Shown: in pieces, positions 54,806 to 64,000 of the stretch | How positions within the stretch are numbered: the first letter of the stretch is position 1 | Layout: every line of letters starts with the position of its first letter | Assembly (NCBI GenBank): GCA_947561715.1 | Contig: OX387197.1 | Location: 13,699,001 to 13,763,000, forward strand | From: Ascidia mentula | Taxonomy: Eukaryota; Chordata; Ascidiacea; Phlebobranchia; Ascidiidae | DNA length: 64,000 nucleotides | Reading direction: 5' to 3' | The notes under the pieces: model-generated | Told to the model about the DNA's origin: nothing | Database searches by the model: none | Seen by the model: the letters and a program-made list of their open reading frames with translations, nothing else | Position numbers and translations under genes: made by a program

Positions 54806-55187
54806 TGTGAAACATCAGTTTCTGTTTTATTTTTTTAATTCGAATGGTTTATCTTTAGAAAACCAGGTTTGGAGGTGCGACTATCGCGACTGGTAGTGGT
54901 CTTCCCAAATGTCGTGTTATCGGTAAGCGTCGGGTGCAACATATCGCATGAACATTGTAAAATCACTATGACGTCGTTGTATAGATTTTAAGTTGGAGAA
55001 CACGGAAAGTTTTGGAAATCGGGAAGCCAGATGCAAGCGGAAGACTTCAAATGCACGTGGTAAGCTCGGAACGTAGCAAATATCGGTTAAATCAAATTGA
55101 CTGAATTGAAGGCCGCATACCTGTGTTTCTATTAAAATACGTTTCGCCGGCGGGAAATGCCCACTTTGTAGTCCTCTGGCGGCACAA

Positions 55188-55204
55188 TATAAAGAGGACG
55201 TCAC
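55188..55204 (+). promoter_or_regulatory. Candidate gene A core promoter, U3
   Basis: TATAAAG plus ACGTCAC, identical to the U2 copy. Confidence 0.4.
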
Positions 55205-55427
55205 AAAGGAAAGTTTTTCATAAATGTTTGTTGCTGTGTGCTCTGCAATGTACCAAATTAGAGGCCCATTAATGAGTCACCAGCCCTAGGAACTGTTTAA
55301 ACAGAGGATTTTTGGATTTGATTGCCATGCAGGTGCTTATACCGAGTTTTGTTTTACAGGCCAGGTTGTATCGCAACGATGCGAAAATACACTCCACATC
55401 CCGGCGGTTTGGAAGCAACCTTTACCA

Positions 55428-56033
55428 TTGAAGATCTCGATGGTGGTTTTCTTGCAGACCGGACGTGTATCCCGAAACCCGGCCAAGTTTATTACACCAG
55501 AGGTTTTCGGCGAGACAATTTTTGGGATCTTGTCGTTGATCATTAGGTCGCTGGGCCGATGTGGTGATGTTGAAAAAGCTGATTGTTGGGCACTAAAACC
55601 CGGTGACGGCCCACCAGTCGCTGTTTCTCTTCAAGACAACAACATCATTGACTCGGGGCGACATACAAAATTATCACCAAGCAAACTCGGCCGCTCCCCT
55701 ATTACAACAACCTGTTACCCATCTAGCGTAAAGGCTACCAAGTCTTCAGGGTACAAACAACTCAGTCCACGTGGTTTGATGGAAATCATCAATAGGGTTG
55801 GAAACGACTCGAATAATGGCGTGGACGAAGATTACGTGCCATGTGGAGGTCCAACAGAAGCGGATTGGCTGGAGTATTACAAGGCAGAAAAAGCTGCGCA
55901 ACGTTCTCACTCCATGCAAAATCTTCGTCAAAAAGTAAAGGAATTTCCTGATCGGTTGATGCACAGTCACAAAACAGTCGTTCATTTTATCAGGTACCTC
56001 GATTGGGGAAACGTAAACAGCATGGCGACGTAA
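55428..56033 (+). CDS. Gene A, U3 copy, unrecognised protein
   Basis: Nearly identical to the U2 copy, with Ser for Phe in SKLGRSPIT, Ile for Val in GLMEIINRV and Gln for Arg in NLRQKV. The stop is TAA at 56033 and AATAAA is at 56131-56136. The start and the first-half exon structure are uncertain as in U2. The B-homologous core (about 55640-55950) is the best-supported coding part. Confidence 0.5.
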   Translation: MKISMVVFLQTGRVSRNPAKFITPEVFGETIFGILSLIIRSLGRCGDVEKADCWALKPGDGPPVAVSLQDNNIIDSGRHTKLSPSKLGRSPITTTCYPSSVKATKSSGYKQLSPRGLMEIINRVGNDSNNGVDEDYVPCGGPTEADWLEYYKAEKAAQRSHSMQNLRQKVKEFPDRLMHSHKTVVHFIRYLDWGNVNSMAT

Positions 56034-56612
56034 CCGGCAAAACACTTGAGAATGGAAAGACTCCAAATATCTCCGTCACGTTCGGTAAGCCATAAGCATG
56101 GAGGATAATTGTTTGTGTTTTTGCGATGGTAATAAAATTGACCCATTAGCCGCCGTGTTGGCAAAGAACAAAATATAACGTCACCGGCGACCTACGGTAA
56201 GTTCGAAATTAGAGATAAGGAATAAAAGTGGAATGTACACTTGCTCAAAAATTTCGCTAACGGACGCATATCGCTATTTCTATGAAAATCAGTTTCGGTG
56301 GTGGGAAATGCCCAACCGTGTAGACCTCTGTCACAATGGAATGAGTACGTCACAGAGCAAACCAGCAATGCATGGGGGTCAATTTGACGGTTGAATGAGC
56401 GCATATGCGTGTGCTGTGTCAAAGCGAACTTTAGGGTGTTTGGGGTAGTTTTAGTGGGGTTTTGGGCTATTTCAATCAGGTAGTACTTGGTGGTGGGAAA
56501 CAAGCGGAAGAGTCGTCAGGTGCATTAGGGCACAGGGCCTTGTAAACAGGATTTCTGCAATTTAATACACATGTAGGTCCTAAAGTTTTAACCACTGTTT
56601 GATACTTTACAG

Positions 56613-57097
56613 GACAAGTTGTTTCGTCTCCAAATCGAAAACTCGGCCGCTCCCCGATTACAACCAGTTACACATATGGCGTGAAGACCACGGCGTCTAA
56701 ACACCTCAGTCCACGCAGTTTGATTGAAATCATCGACAGAGTCGGAAACGAGTCACTCAATGAGGCGGACGAAGATTACGTACCAGGCCAAGGTCCAACC
56801 GAAGAGGATTGGTTGGAATATTACAAGGCAGAAAAAGGTCTGCACTCCTCAAACAACAGAATCGTGGAGTTGCCGGAAAATAAGTCGATGTCAGAAGGTA
56901 ATGGAGATGCGCAGAGTCGCACTGAAAGAAGTGTCCGTTTCAAGCTGCCTTCAGGACAAATTGTAAGCCCTTGCAAGTCTAATTCCCTTCTCGGCTATCA
57001 TGTCCAGTTTGGCATTAACACGATGGGGAATGTGGTTGGGTCAAAACGCAAGAAGAGTTTTCTTCCAAAACCTTCTGCAAGGAAAAGCTTCTATTAG
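56613..57097 (+). CDS. Gene B, U4 copy, putative terminal exon
   Basis: Identical in structure to the U3 copy, with Ser for Leu in the SMSEGN segment. The acceptor is TTTACAG|GACAAG, the stop is at 57097 and AATAAA is at 57221-57226. No frame damage. Function is unknown. Confidence 0.57.
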
Positions 57098-57893
57098 GAA
57101 TTCAAAACGGGAAAATAGAAACTGAACTTTTCCGCTTTACCTTTCTAATAGTGCCAAGGCAGTAGCAGCTATATGTCGATTCAATTGTTCAAAAAAAATT
57201 TCGCTCGATTTTGCAATGTGAATAAATTAGTGTGTATTTTGCAAAGTCGTTTGAATCGATGCACTATAACAGTCAATCTCCGCTGACCTATAAGGGCAAT
57301 TGCGATATCCAAATTCAATCCTACCTCTCTCCGGCTGGGATACACTGTAGAAAGGAGTTGAATCAATTGGAGAGAGGTGTGTAATAGACATGTATTGGAC
57401 GACCCCACAAAAAAAACAAGGTTTTAGGAGTCACGCGTGAAAGGTGGTTACTTTAATGTTGAAATAGGTGCACTTTTATTTTAGAGATTATTGCAAATGT
57501 CTAAAATCTGCACTCCTCCTGGTGATAATTGCAAAACCCGACTTCAACTGAAGAATATTAAAAGTTTCTCTTGCAGTTAAAGATATAAAGAATCCAGTAT
57601 TTCGGACGAATTTTTTTGCATCAAATCCAAACAGTCAAACATTGCTAAACTCCGACTCCATTCACTCGTGGACTTCGGTTTCTGTACAACTCTGACGCTA
57701 ACGCGAGGCCATCCAAGAATATGTTTGAATTTTTCGACGTTGGGACCAGTTTGATTGTCCAAGTTTTGACACCAAAAAGCATAAAATTTGACTTTGCAGA
57801 AAAAGCAACCTTCGGGTCACAGACCGGCGCCATTTATTGCAACACCATTTCAATAATGCATGACAAAGCAAATAACACATGTGTATGAAAAAG

Positions 57894-58193
57894 TCATTCA
57901 AAATCGTAGGTAACTAAGTAGCTTTCAGGGAACTTTTGTGATGGGTCTTCTATACTTTGACGTGAAAGGTCTAAAAACCTTCCAAAAAGGCCCAAAACAA
58001 TCTTTACATGGTCATCCACTGTCATGAAAAAGGCCTGCCAGTTTGGGTTTCCTGAAAAACAACAACAAAGCATTGACATTAGTACAACTGGAATAATCAA
58101 TGCACACAGCAGTCGGATCATTCCATGTTGAATCACCAAAAAATGACCTTCTATACCCTTACACTTAAAAAGTACAGTGGCACAGTCACACAT
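57894..58193 (-). CDS. ORF C, U4 copy, possible small secreted protein
   Basis: Same as the U3 copy, with Cys for Arg in the cluster (MLCCCFS). AATAAA on the minus strand is at 57838-57833. No frame damage. Confidence 0.4.
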   Translation of the reverse strand: MCDCATVLFKCKGIEGHFLVIQHGMIRLLCALIIPVVLMSMLCCCFSGNPNWQAFFMTVDDHVKIVLGLFGRFLDLSRQSIEDPSQKFPESYLVTYDFE

Positions 58194-59901
58194 GCCAAAT
58201 TTTGTTTTTAAAGGTGATATTGCAAGGAAATTAAATATACCCCCTCCAACTGTTTGATAAGTTTCAGTTATGAGATGGACCTAAAAATTGAACATCTGAT
58301 AACCCCCGCACCACGCCCGACAAGGTGTATTTCGGGGTCATAAAAAAGATCAATAGGTCATTGCAATAAGGAAACAAAAAGTTAAAAACTAATTACAGAT
58401 ATAGGATCTGTGTTCAATTCCTTTTCAACCAACACCAATGTTATCAAAATTAACCCAGTAGTTTTCAAAATACAGGGGTTTAAAAATCCCAATTTCGACC
58501 AAAAAGGAAAGTTTGAGAGAAAGTTTGATAACTCCCAAACTACTTTTCACATTGGACTGAAATTTGGCATGTGTGGCTGTGTACTCACCCAAAACAGATT
58601 ACAATGTCTCATAATATGCGTTATGGCTTTGCAGCTTTAAAAAATACCTAAAACCGTAAAAATGAAAATGTTTTGCCATGTTTTGTTAAACTTTGCATAG
58701 TTTCTCTACCTATAGATGTTTATAAGATTTCCTACAGGATGTTTTGTATCTAGTGTTCTCATTTATTCTGTATGTTTGCAGTCATCTTCCGCATTTGCAA
58801 ACATTTCAGTAGGGCTTTTTATTGATTGTATTGTTACGAGAGTGATAGTTAAACATTTACTTTTAATATAAATCTCATTGCCAGCAATTTTCGGACAAAC
58901 ATACTATCGGCACTATGTTTATCGAAAACATACAGTTTCGAAGCATTCAATGCATGGAAGGTAATCATGCAGCAAATGTCCTTTCATAAGATGAGAAAGA
59001 TCTTTCCTAGAAATTCACCAACAATGCAGCATGATTTTGAAAATTATATGACTTATGCTGATGATCAGTTTTTCTCCAGACTGAAATCTCAAATCCGCAG
59101 TGTTAGAGCCAATCTGTTTTTATAATTGAGTGCACTTTTTTTAGTAGATCTTACACGTCGTATAGATAAATGCAATTACTGCCAAAAACATTCTGTTGTC
59201 AAAGATATTACCTTACCGTTGTCTCAGTATTTCATTGTCACTGCGGCACACCATAAAACCACTTGAACACAAAATATGGCTGCATTTCATTGAGTTAAAA
59301 CATTTTCAATCTAATTTCCTTTCAAAATTTTACCATTAAGGCACAGAGTATGACTTTACGAACTATTCAAATCACAGTTGTGGGACTGTACTTGCGTCCA
59401 GCAGTACAGCAGTAGGCTACTGCAGACTCCAGGCTCTTATTGGCGTGTGCAATCAAGCGTAACTTTGTGCGTTTTTTTTAACACACGCTTTAAGAAACTA
59501 TAACGGGTGCATCACCTTCTGCGTCAATTTGCCTTCTTTTATCAGCAGTTGGGATTGCTGACTGATTTCATTTTTGAATCAATTAAATCCCCTGGATATT
59601 TCTTTTCATTTAATTATACTCTGCCACAGTAAGAACTGTCGAGCTTTGCCATTTTTTTCCATGTTTCTCTTGCTTACGCGCCACATGTTGGGATACCAAA
59701 TAGAAAGTGGTCAAACCAAGCAGCAAACTTGATTACGAGATATAAACAAACACTTTGCCTGTGTGCACGCACAAAAATCATAAATGCAAACTGAGGGAAA
59801 GAAGAAACAAAGACAAGTCTATGACGTCACATTGCTCTCATTAATCCCATGGCAGCTGGCAGTCTAGTAAGCAATTTTTGCTACTTTTTTGTTGTTGATC
59901 G

Positions 59902-60357
59902 CTAAAGAAGTTTGAATTTTACGGAGTATTTTATCACTGGAAATGGCTTTATTTTGCTTCGGTACAGGTTTCTGCCTGTCAGTAAAAAGGTGAGAGATTT
60001 GCATACCGATGTTTTAATTGCTGTGCTTGTAATATTATAGGGGACTTTTATTTGTATGACATATTGAGTTGATACGCAAATTGTTGGCCCCTTTAATTTC
60101 AAGCAGTTTCGTGCTCGAATAAGTATTGTCTTTTGCAGGGCTTGGAAAACCGTGTCGTTGCCTGTACTTGGAAAAGTAAGTCTCATATACCTAATGACTG
60201 TGGATTTTAACCCCGCAAAGGCCTTCAAATTTCTGTGAATACATAATGTTGTGTTCGTTACAACTTCACAAAAAATCTCAATGTAGCAAGTCATGCTCAT
60301 TCTTGAGTCGTTCATATTTGAGGTTGCATGCCACCGACAACCCTGCTTATTGGTCAT
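59902..60357 (-). CDS. ORF D, U4 copy, 151 codons, doubtful
   Basis: As in U3 with one Lys to Arg change (STVIRYM). No independent support for translation is visible. Confidence 0.3.
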   Translation of the reverse strand: MTNKQGCRWHATSNMNDSRMSMTCYIEIFCEVVTNTTLCIHRNLKAFAGLKSTVIRYMRLTFPSTGNDTVFQALQKTILIRARNCLKLKGPTICVSTQYVIQIKVPYNITSTAIKTSVCKSLTFLLTGRNLYRSKIKPFPVIKYSVKFKLL

Positions 60358-60739
60358 TGTGAAACATCAGTTTCTGTTTTATTTTTTTAATTCGAATGGT
60401 TTATCTTTAGAAAACCAGGTTTGGAGGTGCGACTATCGCGACTGGTAGTGGTCTTCCCAAATGTCGTGTTATCGGTAAGCGTCGGGTGCAACATACCGCA
60501 TGAACATTGTAAAATCACTATGACGTCGTTGTATAGATTTTAAGTTGGAGAACACGGAAAGTTTTGGAAATCGGGAAGCCAGATGCAAGCGGAAGACTTC
60601 AAATGCACGTGGTAAGCTCGGAACGTAGCAAATATCGGTTAAATCAAATTGACTGAATTGAAGGCCGCATACCTGTGTTTCTATTAAAATACGTTTCGCC
60701 GGCGGGACATGCCCACTTTGTAGTCCTCTGGCGGCACAA

Positions 60740-60756
60740 TATAAAGAGGACGTCAC
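60740..60756 (+). promoter_or_regulatory. Candidate gene A core promoter, U4
   Basis: TATAAAG plus ACGTCAC, identical to the U2 copy. Confidence 0.4.
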
Positions 60757-60979
60757 AAAGGAAAGTTTTTCATAATTGTTTGTTGCTGTGTGCTCTGCAA
60801 TGTACCAAATTAGAGGCCCATTAATGAGTCACCAGCCCTAGGAACTGTTTAAACAGAGGATTTTTGGATTTGATTGCCATGCAGGTGCTTATACCGAGTT
60901 TTGTTTTACAGGCCAGGTTGTATCGCAACGATGCGAAAATACACTCCACATCCCGGCGGTTTGGAAGCAACCTTTACCA

Positions 60980-61585
60980 TTGAAGATCTCGATGGTGGTT
61001 TTCTTGCAGACCGGACGTGTATCCCGAAACCCGGCCAAGTTTATTACACCAGAGGTTTTCGGCGAGACAATTTTTGGGATCTTGTCGTTGATCATTAGGT
61101 CGCTGGGCCGATGTGGTGATGTTGAAAAAGCTGATTGTTGGGCACTAAAACCCGGTGACGGCCCACCAGTCGCTGTTTCTCTTCAAGACAACAACATCAT
61201 TGACTCGGGGCGACATACAAAATTATCACCAAGCAAACTCGGCCGCTCCCCTATTACAACAACCTGTTACCCATCTAGCGTAAAGGCTACCAAGTCTTCA
61301 GGGTACAAACAACTCAGTCCACGTGGTTTGATGGAAATCATCAATAGGGTTGGAAACGACTCGAATAATGGCGTGGACGAAGATTACGTGCCATGTGGAG
61401 GTCCAACAGAAGCGGATTGGCTGGAGTATTACAAGGCAGAAAAAGCTGCGCAACGTTCTCACTCCATGCAAAATCTTCGTCGAAAAGTAAAGGAATTTCC
61501 TGATCGGTTGATGCACAGTCACAAAACAGTCGTTCATTTTATCAGGTACCTCGATTGGGGAAACGTAAACAGCATGGCGACGTAA
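60980..61585 (+). CDS. Gene A, U4 copy, unrecognised protein
   Basis: The predicted protein matches the U3 copy except Arg for Gln in NLRRKV. The stop is TAA at 61585 and AATAAA is at 61683-61688. There is no frame damage across three copies, though they are too similar for this to prove selection by itself. Confidence 0.5.
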   Translation: MKISMVVFLQTGRVSRNPAKFITPEVFGETIFGILSLIIRSLGRCGDVEKADCWALKPGDGPPVAVSLQDNNIIDSGRHTKLSPSKLGRSPITTTCYPSSVKATKSSGYKQLSPRGLMEIINRVGNDSNNGVDEDYVPCGGPTEADWLEYYKAEKAAQRSHSMQNLRRKVKEFPDRLMHSHKTVVHFIRYLDWGNVNSMAT

Positions 61586-62164
61586 CCGGCAAAACACTTG
61601 AGAATGGAAAGACTCCAAATATCTCCGTCACGTTCGGTAAGCCATAAGCATGGAGGATAATTGTTTGTGTTTTTGCGATGGTAATAAAATTGACCCATTA
61701 GCCGCCGTGTTGGCAAAGAACAAAATATAACGTCACCGGCGACCTACGGTAAGTTCGAAATTAGAGATAAGGAATAAAAGTGGAATGTACACTTGCTCAA
61801 AAATTTCGCTAACGGACGCATATCGCTATTTCTATGAAAATCAGTTTCGGTGGTGGGAAATGCCCAACCGTGTAGACCTCTGTCACAATGGAATGAGTAC
61901 GTCACAGAGCAAACCAGCAATGCATGGGGGTCAATTTGACGGTTGAATGAGCGCATATGCGTGTGCTGTGTCAAAGCGAACTTTAGGGTGTTTGGGGTAG
62001 TTTTAGTGGGGTTTTGGGCTATTTCAATCAGGTAGTACTTGGTGGTGGGAAACAAGCGGAAGAGTCGTCAGGTGCATTAGGGCACAGGGCCTTGTAAACA
62101 GGATTTCTGCAATTTAATACACATGTAGGTCCTAAAGTTTTAACCACTGTTTGATACTTTACAG

Positions 62165-62649
62165 GACAAGTTGTTTCGTCTCCAAATCGAAAACTCGGCC
62201 GCTCCCCGATTACAACCAGTTACACATATGGCGTGAAGACCACGGCGTCTAAACACCTCAGTCCACGCAGTTTGATTGAAATCATCGACAGAGTCGGAAA
62301 CGAGTCACTCAATGAGGCGGACGAAGATTACGTACCAGGCCAAGGTCCAACCGAAGAGGATTGGTTGGAATATTACAAGGCAGAAAAAGGTCTGCACTCC
62401 TCAAACAACAGAATCGTGGAGTTGCCGGAAAATAAGTCGATGTCAGAAGGTAATGGAGATGCGCAGAGTCGCACTGAAAGAAGTGTCCGTTTCAAGCTGC
62501 CTTCAGGACAAATTGTAAGCCCTTGCAAGTCTAATTCCCTTCTCGGCTATCATGTCCAGTTTGGCATTAACACGATGGGGAATGTGGTTGGGTCAAAACG
62601 CAAGAAGAGTTTTCTTCCAAAACCTTCTGCAAGGAAAAGCTTCTATTAG
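62165..62649 (+). CDS. Gene B, U5 copy, putative terminal exon
   Basis: The predicted protein is the same as that of the U4 copy. Acceptor before 62165, stop at 62649, AATAAA at 62773-62778. No frame damage. Function is unknown. Confidence 0.57.
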
Positions 62650-63445
62650 GAATTCAAAACGGGAAAATAGAAACTGAACTTTTCCGCTTTACCTTTCTAA
62701 TAGTGCCAAGGCAGTAGCAGCTATATGTCGATTCAATTGTTCAAAAAAAATTTCGCTCGATTTTGCAATGTGAATAAATTAGTGTGTATTTTGCAAAGTC
62801 GTTTGAATCGATGCACTATAACAGTCAATCTCCGCTGACCTATAAGGGCAATTGCGATATCCAAATTCAATCCTACCTCTCTCCGGCTGGGATACACTGT
62901 AGAAAGGAGTTGAATCAATTGGAGAGAGGTGTGTAATAGACATGTATTGGACGACCCCACAAAAAAAACAAGGTTTTAGGAGTCACGCGTGAAAGGTGGT
63001 TACTTTAATGTTGAAATAGGTGCACTTTTATTTTAGAGATTATTGCAAATGTCTAAAATCTGCACTCCTCCTGGTGATAATTGCAAAACCCGACTTCAAC
63101 TGAAGAATATTAAAAGTTTCTCTTGCAGTTAAAGATATAAAGAATCCAGTATTTCGGACGAATTTTTTTGCATCAAATCCAAACAGTCAAACATTGCTAA
63201 ACTCCGACTCCATTCACTCGTGGACTTCGGTTTCTGTACAACTCTGACGCTAACGCGAGGCCATCCAAGAATATGTTTGAATTTTTCGACGTTGGGACCA
63301 GTTTGATTGTCCAAGTTTTGACACCAAAAAGCATAAAATTTGACTTTGCAGAAAAAGCAACCTTCGGGTCACAGACCGGCGCCATTTATTGCAACACCAT
63401 TTCAATAATGCATGACAAAGCAAATAACACATGTGTATGAAAAAG

Positions 63446-63745
63446 TCATTCAAAATCGTAGGTAACTAAGTAGCTTTCAGGGAACTTTTGTGATGGGTCT
63501 TCTATACTTTGACGTGAAAGGTCTAAAAACCTTCCAAAAAGGCCCAAAACAATCTTTACATGGTCATCCACTGTCATGAAAAAGGCCTGCCAGTTTGGGT
63601 TTCCTGAAAAACAACAACAAAGCATTGACATTAGTACAACTGGAATAATCAATGCACACAGCAGTCGGATCATTCCATGTTGAATCACCAAAAAATGACC
63701 TTCTATACCCTTACACTTAAAAAGTACAGTGGCACAGTCACACAT
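63446..63745 (-). CDS. ORF C, U5 copy, possible small secreted protein
   Basis: The predicted protein is identical to the U4 copy. AATAAA on the minus strand is at 63390-63385. No frame damage. Confidence 0.4.
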   Translation of the reverse strand: MCDCATVLFKCKGIEGHFLVIQHGMIRLLCALIIPVVLMSMLCCCFSGNPNWQAFFMTVDDHVKIVLGLFGRFLDLSRQSIEDPSQKFPESYLVTYDFE

Positions 63746-64000
63746 GCCAAATTTTGTTTTTAAAGGTGATATTGCAAGGAAATTAAATATACCCCCTCCA
63801 ACTGTTTGATAAGTTTCAGTTATGAGATGGACCTAAAAATTGAACATCTGATAACCCCCGCACCACGCCCGACAAGGTGTATTTCGGGGTCATAAAAAAG
63901 ATCAATAGGTCATTGCAATAAGGAAACAAAAAGTTAAAAACTAATTACAGATATAGGATCTGTGTTCAATTCCTTTTCAACCAACACCAATGTTATCAAA

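Larger units (their letters stand above)
50966..56493 (+). repeat. Array unit U3, uninterrupted
   Basis: The order is gene B 51068-51552, ORF C 52648-52349 (-), noncoding 52650-54349, ORF D 54805-54350 (-), gene A 55428-56033. It lacks the 17-bp TGGGAAACAAGCGGAAG at its left end and a short TTCTGTA stretch near 53220. It preserves the empty BEL-3 target (TCCACTGTCATG) and empty BEL-2 target (CGAATGGTTTATC). Confidence 0.92.
56494..62045 (+). repeat. Array unit U4, uninterrupted
   Basis: Same order as U3: gene B 56613-57097, ORF C 58193-57894 (-), noncoding 58195-59901, ORF D 60357-59902 (-), gene A 60980-61585. It differs from U5 by very few bases over the shared 1.95 kb. Confidence 0.93.
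27579..64000 (+). repeat. Tandem array of ~5.55-kb units, head to tail, running off the window
   Basis: Taking TGGGAAACAAGCGGAA as the unit start, units begin at 27579 (U1), 38910 (U2), 50966 (U3), 56494 (U4) and 62046 (U5). Uninterrupted lengths are 5,528 (U3) and 5,552 (U4). U2 is 5,553 after removing BEL-3 and one target copy. All units share orientation and order: gene B (+), ORF C (-), about 1.2 kb of noncoding sequence, ORF D (-), gene A (+). U4 and U5 are nearly identical by eye, U3 slightly different, U2 more so and U1 most diverged and damaged. The repeat may continue well beyond the right edge. The unit is not rDNA, histone or any cluster I recognise. Confidence 0.93.
62046..64000 (+). 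repeat. Array unit U5, cut by the window edge
   Basis: It holds gene B (62165-62649) and ORF C (63745-63446, minus) and then runs off the window. The sequence is almost identical to U4. Confidence 0.93.

Noticed and set aside
27579-64000. CRISPR array, tRNA, rRNA or prokaryotic mobile system
   Set aside because: The repeat period is far too long for CRISPR, no cloverleaf or rRNA core was seen, and introns with AATAAA signals show the DNA is eukaryotic.

Overview
The window is nuclear DNA of an animal. Genes are split by short GT-AG introns and the DNA is AT-rich. It carries a complete UHRF1 orthologue with a vertebrate-like domain order and C-terminus, a class I cytokine receptor, and several BEL/Pao retrotransposons. 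An invertebrate deuterostome, most likely a tunicate (ascidian), fits best; this is inference and no species was identified.

The left part (1-17.8 kb) is ordinary gene-bearing DNA. A nine-exon plus-strand gene (678-4277) encodes a single-pass class I cytokine receptor-like protein. A minus-strand gene (11180-7348) encodes a secreted protein with a NIDO domain and one sushi domain, and a decayed copy of its sushi exon lies at 6240-5805. A nineteen-exon minus-strand gene (17799-13099) is UHRF1 (UBL, tandem tudor, PHD, SRA, RING). Splice phases close in all three models. E2F-like and CCAAT motifs lie about 0.8 kb upstream of UHRF1.

The middle part (19.7-27.5 kb) is transposon debris: a 350-bp inverted-repeat element, a Ty3/gypsy gag-protease relic, and a broken minus-strand BEL/Pao element (BEL-1) whose 3' LTR holds a hAT-type MITE with an 8-bp target duplication.

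From 27.58 kb to the right edge runs a head-to-tail tandem array with a period of 5,528-5,553 bp: two damaged or interrupted units (U1, U2), two uninterrupted units (U3, U4) and the start of a fifth (U5). Each complete unit holds two paralogous plus-strand putative genes of an unrecognised family (called A and B here), both with AATAAA signals, and two minus-strand ORFs (C, a possible secreted peptide, and D). Two young BEL/Pao elements have landed in the array: BEL-2 in U1 (4-bp target duplication, reverse transcriptase deleted) and BEL-3 in U2 (5-bp target duplication, two nonsense codons and one frameshift). The uninterrupted units preserve both empty target sites. A 2,056-bp inverted-repeat element of unknown type is nested in the 5' LTR of BEL-2, and a 399-bp TA-flanked MITE lies in U1. 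The array and its A/B family are the best candidates for something undescribed.
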